From assembly GCA_964457455.1 (NCBI GenBank), contig CAYWJN010000001.1:1-64000 (forward strand): a stretch of 64,000 nt of DNA, written 5' to 3'. The notes under the pieces are model-generated. The model was not told the origin of the DNA. It saw only the letters and a program-made list of their open reading frames with translations, and searched no databases. Source of the DNA: JABMPU01 sp964457455 (GTDB lineage: Bacteria; Cloacimonadota; Cloacimonadia; Cloacimonadales; TCS61). The translations under genes and the position numbers were made by a program. Shown here one piece after another: positions 15,361 to 22,711 of the stretch (within the stretch, counting starts at the first letter, position 1; each line of letters begins with the position of its first letter).

Positions 15361-15996
15361 ATGAAGAAATTAGTAATTATTTTGCTTGCGATGTTGTTGG
15401 TGACATCGCTATTTGCGAAGGACTTTAAGTCTGCAACTAATCGATTCTACGGGAAGGTGCAGACGGACAGTACCATGATCACTACTAAAAATGTGGGTAC
15501 AAAATCTGATAGTGTAGCCTCCGTAGTAGAATATGGCGACGCAAAATTCCATGTAACTGAAATTGCAATATCATCTGCCCACTTTGCCGATATACCTGGC
15601 GGAGCCGATTTGGCTTTGGGACAGTTACTGTATACTTTCCCCACGGGGGCAATAGTTGTCAAGGGCGCATATATGAATATTGCTTTGAATGAAAGTGATG
15701 GGAATATTACTGCAGACACCCCAGATGTAGGTATTGGAACTACGGTAGCATCGGGTGTTGTAAATGTGTTGGGCGGAACAGCCGCGTTTGAAAATATTTT
15801 AACCGGCCAGACCGCTACAGATTGTGATAGCACTTATACTACGAAAACATTGGCATTAGCAGACCCCCTGGAGATTGAGACAGGTGGTGATAAAACAGTA
15901 TACTTGAATGTCGCTGATGGATGGGCAGCTAGTGGTGAAGATGCATTGGAATATGTTGGAACAGTTGTGATAGAATGGGTATTACTTAAAGAATAG
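15361..15996 (+). CDS. Phage structural protein with signal peptide
   Basis: A 211-residue beta-rich protein. From about residue 30 (YGKVQTDST, EYGDAKFHVTEI, TFPTGAIVVKGAY, NVLGGTAAFENILTGQTA, VYLNVADGWA, GTVVIEWVLLKE) it follows a pattern common in virion structural proteins of environmental phages. Unusually, residues 1-20 are a textbook Sec signal peptide: KK, a leucine/valine core, then LFA before Lys20. A phage capsid protein should not be exported, so either it has an extracellular role or the domain has been re-used. Its last dozen residues recur in the small ORF at 17359. Confidence 0.65.
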   Translation: MKKLVIILLAMLLVTSLFAKDFKSATNRFYGKVQTDSTMITTKNVGTKSDSVASVVEYGDAKFHVTEIAISSAHFADIPGGADLALGQLLYTFPTGAIVVKGAYMNIALNESDGNITADTPDVGIGTTVASGVVNVLGGTAAFENILTGQTATDCDSTYTTKTLALADPLEIETGGDKTVYLNVADGWAASGEDALEYVGTVVIEWVLLKE

Positions 15997-16006
15997 CAAA
16001 GAAACA

Positions 16007-16031
16007 GGAGGGTGACATAGTGTTGCCCTCC
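16007..16031 (+). terminator. GC-rich hairpin after 15361-15996
   Basis: GGAGGG (16007-16012) pairs with CCCTCC (16026-16031), 10 bases after the stop codon. No T run follows, so it may be an RNA processing or stabilising hairpin or a weak terminator. Confidence 0.45.
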
Positions 16032-16076
16032 ATTCAATAAATAAAGGGAAAGGTTTTTAGGACTATACATAGAAGG

Positions 16077-16226
16077 TTGTCATCTTCTCCTGTAAAACTT
16101 CCATATGGATTAAAGGGAACAATCGAAAGTATTTTGAGATCTGACAAAAAAACTTTGAAATATAGGTTTATGCCAAAGGGTATAGATTTCATTAAGACTA
16201 TAAAAAATAAAGTCCCTAAAAAGTAG
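16077..16226 (+). CDS. Possible 49-residue ORF or remnant
   Basis: A frame from TTG 16077 runs to TAG 16224. It codes for a basic peptide (LPYGLKGTIESILRSDKK ... FIKTIKNKVPKK). The ribosome site is poor, and the frame is open for several codons upstream without an ATG. It resembles the basic mini-proteins nearby, but without the tag, so it may be a truncated member. Confidence 0.3.
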   Translation: MSSSPVKLPYGLKGTIESILRSDKKTLKYRFMPKGIDFIKTIKNKVPKK

Positions 16227-16251
16227 AATAATAAATAGGGGGATCAATAGG

Positions 16252-17319
16252 ATGAAATGCCCTTGTATCATAAAAACATCGGGAATTAGGAGAATAAGTA
16301 TGCTTCCAACAATAATTAAGATATCTGCAATAGAGAAGTATTCGTCTCCCAAATGGATCAAGATGATAAGGTCAGGCAAATTAAGTGAGAAGGCATTAAA
16401 AATTCTTGCAAATGCTGGATATAAAGATAGGACAATAAAACATCTTGGAGTGGGAGGAACAAGAGTCTCTGACTTGGTATTTACTAGTAGGGTGGGTAAA
16501 GCTGTTAGAAAAATACCTAATATAGAGGGGGTGTCGAAATATTATATTCATGAGCCATATAATAGCCAAGCAAAGGAACATTTTGTATGGAATAAAGTGC
16601 AAAAATATTTGTCAAAAAAGAAGATAAAGGTTCCTCGATTGATAAAACAAGATGGCCCAATAGGATATTATGAGCATGTTAAAGGTAGGAGCGTTGCTAA
16701 TAAAGCAAAAAAATTATTTAATAAACTAGACGAATATGGAAAGCAGGGTGATAGAGTTAGGAGAATTCGGGTAAAGAATGCTAAATTAAGGATGTTAAGG
16801 ATTCTTAATAAATCACCTATAGATGCTAAAACCATGCGAAAAATAAAAAGAAAATATCCGAGAATATATGATATGACGAATAGAAATCTTGTTGATAGAA
16901 CGCTAGTAGACTTTGATATTCTAGGACCCCAAACTTATACAATGGATAGAGGACCATCCAAGCATTATCGTGATACTTATAAAGCGTTTGCTAATGGAAT
17001 GCGTACGACTGAAAACTATAAGAAAACGTTTCCTGGATATTTCAGCAGAAACAAAAATAAAATAATACCCTCCGTTATATTAGGAGGGGCTTTGGTTGCC
17101 GCTGGAATTAGAGAAGCAAAAAATAAAGATAAAAATGGAGTGAATCAAATCAAAAAAAATGCTATGATAAAATTCTCCGGGATGTTATCAGATATTGCCA
17201 GTGCTCGCAAAGCAACTAATGCTAATCCGTCAGAAGCACAGATTAAGGCAGAAAACTATAAAAAAGTGCCCATAAAGGCGAGAAAATTTATTTCAGGAAT
17301 TATCAGGAAGATAAGATAA
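16252..17319 (+). CDS. Tagged kinase-like protein (copy with lost InPase module)
   Basis: A 355-residue protein beginning MKCPCIIKTS, with a second tag-like start MLPTIIKISA at residue 17. Residues 32-225 match the first 215 residues of the gene at 18467. The conserved points fit a kinase or phosphotransferase fold: GVGGT loop (66-70), VRKIP, the hinge-like GYYEHVKGR (138-146), Asp207 and Asn212 spaced as in HRDxxxxN, then VDFD (219-222). One membrane segment (271-286) follows. The C-terminus NPSEAQIKAENYKK is the usual lead-in to an InPase domain, but that domain is absent. I infer a deletion derivative of the neighbouring polyvalent protein. Confidence 0.65.
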   Translation: MKCPCIIKTSGIRRISMLPTIIKISAIEKYSSPKWIKMIRSGKLSEKALKILANAGYKDRTIKHLGVGGTRVSDLVFTSRVGKAVRKIPNIEGVSKYYIHEPYNSQAKEHFVWNKVQKYLSKKKIKVPRLIKQDGPIGYYEHVKGRSVANKAKKLFNKLDEYGKQGDRVRRIRVKNAKLRMLRILNKSPIDAKTMRKIKRKYPRIYDMTNRNLVDRTLVDFDILGPQTYTMDRGPSKHYRDTYKAFANGMRTTENYKKTFPGYFSRNKNKIIPSVILGGALVAAGIREAKNKDKNGVNQIKKNAMIKFSGMLSDIASARKATNANPSEAQIKAENYKKVPIKARKFISGIIRKIR

Positions 17320-17325
17320 CATATT

Positions 17326-17358
17326 AATGAACAAAAATTATTTAAAGTAGGCGAACAA
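17326..17358 (+). pseudogene. Remnant linker of deleted InPase module
   Basis: The 33 bases upstream of 17359 read in frame as NEQKLFKVGEQ, almost the same as NKQKLFKVGKT, which joins the InPase and metallopeptidase modules in the 615-residue protein (residues 411-421). This is the far end of the module that is missing from 16252-17319. Confidence 0.6.
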
Positions 17359-17481
17359 ATGAAATGTCCTAAAATATTGAAAATTGCCGATGTTGAAGAT
17401 AGAGGGTTATGGCATTGGCATCCAGATGGTGATCTAAACTGTTCAGGCACTGTTGTAATCGAATGGGTGTTTGTTAAATAG
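17359..17481 (+). CDS. 40-residue tagged chimeric ORF
   Basis: It starts MKCPKILKIADV, a full tag, and ends CSGTVVIEWVFVK, which matches the C-terminus of the structural protein at 15361 (GTVVIEWVLLKE). It looks like a recombination product joining a tag to a fragment of that gene. The weak ribosome site (GTAGGCG) leaves expression uncertain. Confidence 0.45.
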   Translation: MKCPKILKIADVEDRGLWHWHPDGDLNCSGTVVIEWVFVK

Positions 17482-17501
17482 AATACTGAGGAACCCTTCC
17501 C

Positions 17502-17532
17502 CTTCAGTAGGTGGGCGGTGGTATCAATCTAC
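17502..17532 (+). terminator. Hairpin between genes
   Basis: GGCGGT and ACCGCC in the 88-base gap after 17481 form a 6-bp GC stem with an 11-base loop. No T run follows. It is probably a weak terminator or processing site. Confidence 0.35.
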
Positions 17533-17569
17533 CGCCTGTTGATTTAAAGAGATTGAAAAAGGAGAAATA

Positions 17570-18454
17570 ATGGGAGCATTTAAGACAATAGCTGGAACTA
17601 CTGCCACCTGCGGCACATTGGGTGGAATGCTCGGTGGGGCAAGTTTATGGCAAGGACACCGAAACTACAATAAGTATGTGCGGGGTGGGAGAAAAAACAG
17701 ATTATCTTTTGGGCAATACATAAAGACGAAATCCGGTAAGGATCTTAAAGATGCCGCAATAGGGACAGCTATTGGGGGAGCTCTTGTGGGGATGGCAATA
17801 GGACCATCGGTGTATCGGCATAAAAGAAGAATGAGAGGGCTTAATGAAGCAGCAGAAAACATAAGAAGAGGGCTTAATGGAGCAGCAGAAAACATAAGAG
17901 GAAGGATGAACCGGGCAATGTGGGAAGATTTAAATAAAAAATATTATGAATACTTTAAAAACTTAGGTGGGTTCGCGGTAAAGAGCGGAAATTTAGATAA
18001 AGCAATTAAAACGCTAAACATTAATAAATCGTCAGTAAAGACTAAGGCTCAGGTAAAAAAGATTTTTAGAGCAGCAGCAATGAAAAGCCACCCTGATAAA
18101 GGTGGTTCGGAGGATATTATGAAAGAAGTGGTGGGAGCATGGACATCCATTAAAAACTCAGGGTGGTTCAGTAAACTTGCATATGAGAGAGCACCTTATA
18201 TACCGAAAACAGCGGTGTCGGGACGACTCGTCACGAATGCGGCGGATGTTTCAGGAAAAGCATTTAATGCACTTATTAGGGGTCCGCTCACGAGAAGATT
18301 TCGCATGATGAGGAGCCCGAAGACAAGGAAGTATGTATTTAAGTCTCCAAGAAAATTAGATGAGTTACGTATGAAATACCTAAGAAGGAAATACAGGTTC
18401 CAACTCTATAAAAGTAACCCCGAAGCATCTGAATATTTTAAAAAACGCCACTAA
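17570..18454 (+). CDS. Glycine-zipper protein with J domain
   Basis: A 294-residue basic protein. Two glycine-rich hydrophobic stretches (residues 14-28 and 62-81) look like membrane-inserting glycine zippers. An 11-residue repeat, RGLNxAAENIR, follows twice at 89-110. Residues 130-195 form a J domain with the HPDKGG motif at 174-179, the part of DnaJ co-chaperones that stimulates DnaK. WFSKLAY follows at 199-205, nearly the same as WFKKLAY in the second J-domain protein at 27612. There is no zinc-finger or client domain. Known J domains recruit host Hsp70. I infer a virion protein that engages DnaK during entry or head assembly. Confidence 0.7.
   Translation: MGAFKTIAGTTATCGTLGGMLGGASLWQGHRNYNKYVRGGRKNRLSFGQYIKTKSGKDLKDAAIGTAIGGALVGMAIGPSVYRHKRRMRGLNEAAENIRRGLNGAAENIRGRMNRAMWEDLNKKYYEYFKNLGGFAVKSGNLDKAIKTLNINKSSVKTKAQVKKIFRAAAMKSHPDKGGSEDIMKEVVGAWTSIKNSGWFSKLAYERAPYIPKTAVSGRLVTNAADVSGKAFNALIRGPLTRRFRMMRSPKTRKYVFKSPRKLDELRMKYLRRKYRFQLYKSNPEASEYFKKRH
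17833..17898 (+). repeat. 33-bp tandem repeat, two copies
   Basis: Two adjacent 33-base units differ at two positions and encode RGLNEAAENIR and RGLNGAAENIR inside the J-domain protein. This is an in-frame duplication between the membrane segments and the J domain. Confidence 0.7.
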
Positions 18455-18466
18455 AAGAGGTATTAA

Positions 18467-20314
18467 ATGAATTGTCCTGTAATACTGAAGAGAGCTTCTC
18501 CAAGATGGGTTAAGATGGTGAGGTCTGGGAAATTAGGAAGAGAGTCGCTTAAAAGACTGGCGGAAGCTGGGTATAAAGACAGGACGATAAAGCCATTAGG
18601 TAGAGGAGCTTTCAGGATCGCCGACCTCGTATTCACAGAAGGTATTGGAAAAGCTGTTAGAAAAATACCTTTAATAGACAGAAAATCTGCAAGCGATATT
18701 ATAGGAATATATAAAGCTCAGGCAATGGAGCATAAGGTATGGAATAAAGCGAGGAAGTTAATGCACAAAAAGGGTATTCCTGTAGCGAAAATGGTAAAGA
18801 GAAATAAAGGGATTGGATATTATGAATACATTAAGGGGAGAAAAATTTCTGATAAAGCGGCAATAATAAAAAAAAATATGGTCCCTAATGAGTATCCAAG
18901 AGAGGGGACAGTAGCAGAAAAAATTAGATGGCAAAAAAGAATAATTTCTATAAACAAGGCAAGAGAAAAAGTTCATAAAATAATTAATGCAAATATAATA
19001 AACAAGTCGGACTATAAGAATATTAAAAAAAGGTTTCCTCATCTTAGAGATACTACCGCTCAAAACACAATAGGAAACACTTTAATAGACTTTGATATTA
19101 CTAACTATAAGGCATTCCCTACAAACTTGGACATGAAACGTAACATTAAAAAAGATTCATACAGAGCAATGAGGGAGGCGTTAAATGACAGAATGCCCAA
19201 TAATATTAAAATAGCAACAATGACCGGAGATATAAATAGGGCTCGAAAAGATACCAACATTAACCCATCAGATGCCCAAATAAAAGCCGAGAACTACAAA
19301 AAAGGGTCATTCAAGTGGAATGGACTGACTATTAAATTGGAGAACCCAAAGGGATCAACGAGATCCGGAACTGACCCAGATGGTAAATCGTGGTCAATAA
19401 AGATGAAATATGATTATGGATACATCTCTAATGCACAGGATGGGAAAGATGGGGACAAAATTGATGTGTTCATAGGAAGTCATCCAGAAAGTCAGATAGT
19501 GTATGTAATTGATCAAGTAGACAAGAACGGTAAATTCGATGAACACAAGTGTATCCTCGGGGCACTCACTGAAGATGAGGCTAGAAAAACATATCTCGCT
19601 AATTATGAGAAGGGATGGAAATGTGGACCGATCACGGCGATGACCGTAGAGCAATTCAAGGAATGGACTATGAAGGGTAGAACCGGAAGTCCTCTAAATA
19701 AACAAAAACTTTTTAAAGTGGGAAAAACAATGAATTGCCCCAGCATTTTACAAAAAAAGTCTTCCCTAAGGTCTATACTTAAATTAAGACCTTTACTTCG
19801 AGAAATAAAGGCGCACAAGATTCCTATAGAGAGGCATTTCATCCCACTTAAAAAGATCAATCCCACTCTTAAGAGAATGCTCAATATAGAATATGGGGGA
19901 GTCAACTCAGATATTGGGGTAAGAGATTATATTAGATTGCTGCGTGGCGGGCAATTTCTCAAAGGTAGAGGAAATGATTTATCTATATCTATTCCTAAAG
20001 TGAAAAATGTTGCTGTCAGGAAGATCGTCTCTATGCTTCCAAGAAAAAATGAGCCGGCAGCAGTGTTGTCTCACGAACTGGGGCATGCTGTGAAGAGCAA
20101 AAAAGGATTATTGGATATTCTTAAGAAACAAACATATAACCAGAAATATTGGAAGAAGCCTACTGCTATGAACGAGTATTTATCAGAAGCGGAAGCAAGT
20201 GCTTTTGGATTGAAGACATTAAATAAAATGAAAGATAAGATTCCATTAAATATGCCAAAGATAAAGAAAATACTATATAAAAAGTTAAAAATTTATGGGG
20301 AGGATTTGTTGTGA
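18467..20314 (+). CDS. Polyvalent protein: kinase-like, InPase, zincin metallopeptidase
   Basis: A 615-residue multidomain protein. It opens with the tag MNCPVILKRA. Residues 12-215 are kinase-like: LGRGAFRIA (44-52), VRKIP (64-68), GYYEYIKGR (117-125), RDTTAQN with Asp195 and Asn200, then IDFD (207-210). NPSDAQIKAENYKKG (266-280) leads into a phage InPase-type domain (281-405) with LENPKGSTRSGTD, YDYGYI, GDKIDVFIG and FDEHKCILG. A second tag, MNCPSIL, starts at residue 422 (nt 19730) and opens a metallopeptidase with HELGH (536-540) and a glutamate in SEAEASAFG (573-581) as likely third zinc ligand. Such fusions are known as polyvalent proteins, thought to enter the host with the DNA. The internal ATG might yield the peptidase alone. 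Confidence 0.75.
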   Translation: MNCPVILKRASPRWVKMVRSGKLGRESLKRLAEAGYKDRTIKPLGRGAFRIADLVFTEGIGKAVRKIPLIDRKSASDIIGIYKAQAMEHKVWNKARKLMHKKGIPVAKMVKRNKGIGYYEYIKGRKISDKAAIIKKNMVPNEYPREGTVAEKIRWQKRIISINKAREKVHKIINANIINKSDYKNIKKRFPHLRDTTAQNTIGNTLIDFDITNYKAFPTNLDMKRNIKKDSYRAMREALNDRMPNNIKIATMTGDINRARKDTNINPSDAQIKAENYKKGSFKWNGLTIKLENPKGSTRSGTDPDGKSWSIKMKYDYGYISNAQDGKDGDKIDVFIGSHPESQIVYVIDQVDKNGKFDEHKCILGALTEDEARKTYLANYEKGWKCGPITAMTVEQFKEWTMKGRTGSPLNKQKLFKVGKTMNCPSILQKKSSLRSILKLRPLLREIKAHKIPIERHFIPLKKINPTLKRMLNIEYGGVNSDIGVRDYIRLLRGGQFLKGRGNDLSISIPKVKNVAVRKIVSMLPRKNEPAAVLSHELGHAVKSKKGLLDILKKQTYNQKYWKKPTAMNEYLSEAEASAFGLKTLNKMKDKIPLNMPKIKKILYKKLKIYGEDLL

Positions 20315-20604
20315 GATGTCCAGGGATAATTAAAGAAGCCTTAACTTCAACATTGTTAGGGAGAGCGTCTACCAAAGCAATGACTAAAGCAATATTCTCT
20401 CATAATTTTATTAACGACCTTTCTAAATATAGAAGATACTACCCTGTCAGATCAATAAAACTACAAGTCAAGGCAATCCCTTATCAGGTTAACTACATGA
20501 GACAGGCAAAGAAATTTGAAAAGGCTAGGCAGATAAAGATGGTTAAGAAATTAAAAAGAGATGCAAGCGATTTGATATCTATAATAAAGAGGAGAATGAA
20601 ATGA
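20311..20604 (+). CDS. Tagged small basic protein
   Basis: A 97-residue basic protein starting at GTG 20311, overlapping the previous stop (GTGA). It opens with the tag RCPGIIKEA. The rest is a very basic helical segment (for example KKFEKARQIKMVKKLKRDA). The charge suits nucleic-acid or capsid-interior association. No known family. Confidence 0.55.
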   Translation: MRCPGIIKEALTSTLLGRASTKAMTKAIFSHNFINDLSKYRRYYPVRSIKLQVKAIPYQVNYMRQAKKFEKARQIKMVKKLKRDASDLISIIKRRMK

Positions 20605-20852
20605 AATGTCCAGAGATAATTAAGGAAGCCTATGTACCGGGATTAAGGACGGGTATTGGTATGTTGGGTGGTGGTATAGGAGCATCTATGCTAAATAGCT
20701 CATCCCAAAATAAAAGGATTAAAAAAGGTAAACAAAAAAAATACAATCCTTTGTCTACAATAGGTGCATTTATGGGAGGAAGTTTGTTAGGTGCAGGAGC
20801 TGGCGGTTATGCAGATTATAAGAGAATGGGGAAATGGATTAAACAACCGTAA
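20601..20852 (+). CDS. Tagged glycine-zipper protein
   Basis: An 83-residue protein opening with the tag MKCPEIIKEA. Two glycine-zipper hydrophobic segments (residues 14-28 and 54-73, the second GAFMGGSLLGAGAGGYADY) are separated by a basic loop. It overlaps the upstream gene by ATGA. Such segments insert into membranes and oligomerise in other proteins. I infer an ejected, pore-associated protein; function untested. Confidence 0.55.
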   Translation: MKCPEIIKEAYVPGLRTGIGMLGGGIGASMLNSSSQNKRIKKGKQKKYNPLSTIGAFMGGSLLGAGAGGYADYKRMGKWIKQP

Positions 20853-20866
20853 GTAAGAAATATTTA

Positions 20867-22486
20867 ATGAATAAAGCAATAACTCGGAGCGATTTATACC
20901 AAGCATGGTTTAAACTTGATGGAGATGCCCTCTCTTTCAAATATTTACCCTTTTGGATACCTATAATTAATACTTCTCGATTTACCCTTGAATCTCCTCA
21001 AGTTCAACGCCGGGTGATTCTAAAATGTTCGCGTAAAGTAGCCAAATCAACAAATGCCGCAATTCTTGCTACCGGATTCGCGATTGAACATAAATATTTT
21101 AATACTATTATAACCTTACCTACCGATGCCCAGGTGAGTCGGTTTTCAACAGACATTCTGAAGGGGATTAACCGGGATTCTGTGGTCACGGATGTTATTT
21201 ATTACGACCCTCGTTTAAACGAAAGACAAGTAAAAAACAAATCCTACTTGACCGGCTCAAGAATACTCTTAGCTAATATTTATGTGTCGCCACTATCTGC
21301 TCGGGGAATTATCGGTGATTGCTATATTGAGGACGAGATGCAAGATACTCCTGAACAGCACGCTAGTATTGTTGAGTTTGCGCTGAAAAGGTCTAAATAT
21401 AAATATATGCTTAAGACGGGAACGCCGATGCAACCGGAGAATAGAATCCAAACGACATTCGATGATTCAACAGGATGTGAATGGGCGATTAAATGTAGGG
21501 CATGCGGCCATTGGAATGTCGGGCTTGGCATAAAGAATATGGGTCTTAAGGGTATTATCTGCGAAAAATGTCATAAGAGAATTAGCACATGGTGGGGAGA
21601 ATGGGTAGAGGCGCATCCCGGAAGACCTTTCGAGGGATTTTCAATTAACGAGTTGATGATCCCCCCCGAAGCACCCTTTGCTTCAGATTGGGATACAATT
21701 TTATACGATTATAATAAAAAAGATGAGGTTGATTTCCATAATGAAGTTCTAGGGTTATCATTTTCAGACAATATACATCCTATAACATTGCAGAGGGTAG
21801 TATATTTATGCGATAGCGATAGGGAATACGTAAAAGATCCTTCTGAAATTACTAAAAAAATGAAGGAGTATTCTTTTGCGGCATTGGATTGGGCTGTAGA
21901 AGATGACCCGCGGAAAAAATTGTCGAAAATAAAGTCCTATACCATGCTCACGATAGGATCATACGATCCTGGGTCGCGCAAGATTAATATAAATTTCGTC
22001 AGAAGATATTATGGAAAGGGAGAAGATGGATCTCCAGATGATATAATTAACGATGTTGTCTATTGGGTAAACCACTTTAATGTATTGATTCTCGGAATGG
22101 ATTATGGTGCTGGGCACAAAGAAAATATCCGGATAATAGAAATACTTGGTTTTAAGAGGACGATGGAATTTGAATATGTAGGAGAGTTGGCTGAGAAGGT
22201 GGCATATTATCCAGAATTCGAGAAATGGGTAATGGCGAGATCAACGGTAATGACTGGATTAATAGACGATATTGTGAGAAAAGGTGAATACAAATTTGCA
22301 AAATATCCTGGGGAGACCTCAGAATATGCAAAAGACTTGACAAACGTCTATCGATATCACGATACTGGAAAAAGAAAAATCAGATATGGGAAGTCAGGCA
22401 CAGATGACTTTTTCCAGAATTTGGTTATATTGAGATTAGTGAAGAAATACCATTTTGACGAATTAGAATATAGAGTAAAAAAATAA
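20867..22486 (+). CDS. terL: Terminase large subunit
   Basis: The DNA-packaging motor ATPase and nuclease, 539 residues. Walker A is the divergent KCSRKVAKS (53-61), Walker B is CYIEDE (152-157) and the coupling motif is TGTP (184-187). A four-cysteine zinc insertion, CRAC (210-213) with CEKC (232-235), lies at the end of the ATPase domain. The RNase H-type nuclease has acidic residues in ALDWAVE (from 339), LGMDYGAG and GTDDFF. No small terminase subunit is recognisable next to it. The start is ATG 20867 with only a weak ribosome site. Confident. Confidence 0.92.
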   Translation: MNKAITRSDLYQAWFKLDGDALSFKYLPFWIPIINTSRFTLESPQVQRRVILKCSRKVAKSTNAAILATGFAIEHKYFNTIITLPTDAQVSRFSTDILKGINRDSVVTDVIYYDPRLNERQVKNKSYLTGSRILLANIYVSPLSARGIIGDCYIEDEMQDTPEQHASIVEFALKRSKYKYMLKTGTPMQPENRIQTTFDDSTGCEWAIKCRACGHWNVGLGIKNMGLKGIICEKCHKRISTWWGEWVEAHPGRPFEGFSINELMIPPEAPFASDWDTILYDYNKKDEVDFHNEVLGLSFSDNIHPITLQRVVYLCDSDREYVKDPSEITKKMKEYSFAALDWAVEDDPRKKLSKIKSYTMLTIGSYDPGSRKININFVRRYYGKGEDGSPDDIINDVVYWVNHFNVLILGMDYGAGHKENIRIIEILGFKRTMEFEYVGELAEKVAYYPEFEKWVMARSTVMTGLIDDIVRKGEYKFAKYPGETSEYAKDLTNVYRYHDTGKRKIRYGKSGTDDFFQNLVILRLVKKYHFDELEYRVKK

Positions 22487-22487
22487 A

Positions 22488-22516
22488 TTGACAAAAAAAC
22501 AATGGTCAATTAAAAG
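22488..22516 (+). promoter_or_regulatory. Candidate sigma-70-type promoter
   Basis: TTGACA (22488-22493) is followed after 17 bases by TAAAAG (22511-22516), in the 55-base gap after terL. The -35 is perfect and the -10 matches at four of six positions. It would transcribe the genes from 22542 onward, including portal. Confidence 0.5.
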
Positions 22517-22541
22517 TAAAGATTAAATAATGGAGGAAAGA

Positions 22542-22700
22542 ATGAAAGAAGATATTTTCATGGAAGTAATTGTAAAAAAAGGATATGATGATGCGATAGA
22601 AAAGATAGCTAAGGGTGAGATTAATCAAATTATCCCCATCTTGAAAGAAGAAGCAAAAAAAGAACAAGAAACCACTGAAGCCGAAGAAAACAAAAAATAA
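22542..22700 (+). CDS. Small acidic protein, unknown
   Basis: A 52-residue protein preceded by GGAGG. The N-terminal part is folded-looking and the tail is a Glu/Lys-rich helix. It carries IEKIAKGE, a weak form of the K-x-A signature. It may be a scaffold or portal-assembly factor given its place between terminase and portal, but that is inference. Confidence 0.5.
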   Translation: MKEDIFMEVIVKKGYDDAIEKIAKGEINQIIPILKEEAKKEQETTEAEENKK

Positions 22701-22711
22701 GAGGGGGAGAC

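Noticed and set aside
15361..15996. Host organism assignment from the signal-peptide protein.
   Set aside because: A single signal peptide and AT-rich composition do not identify a host; I leave it open.
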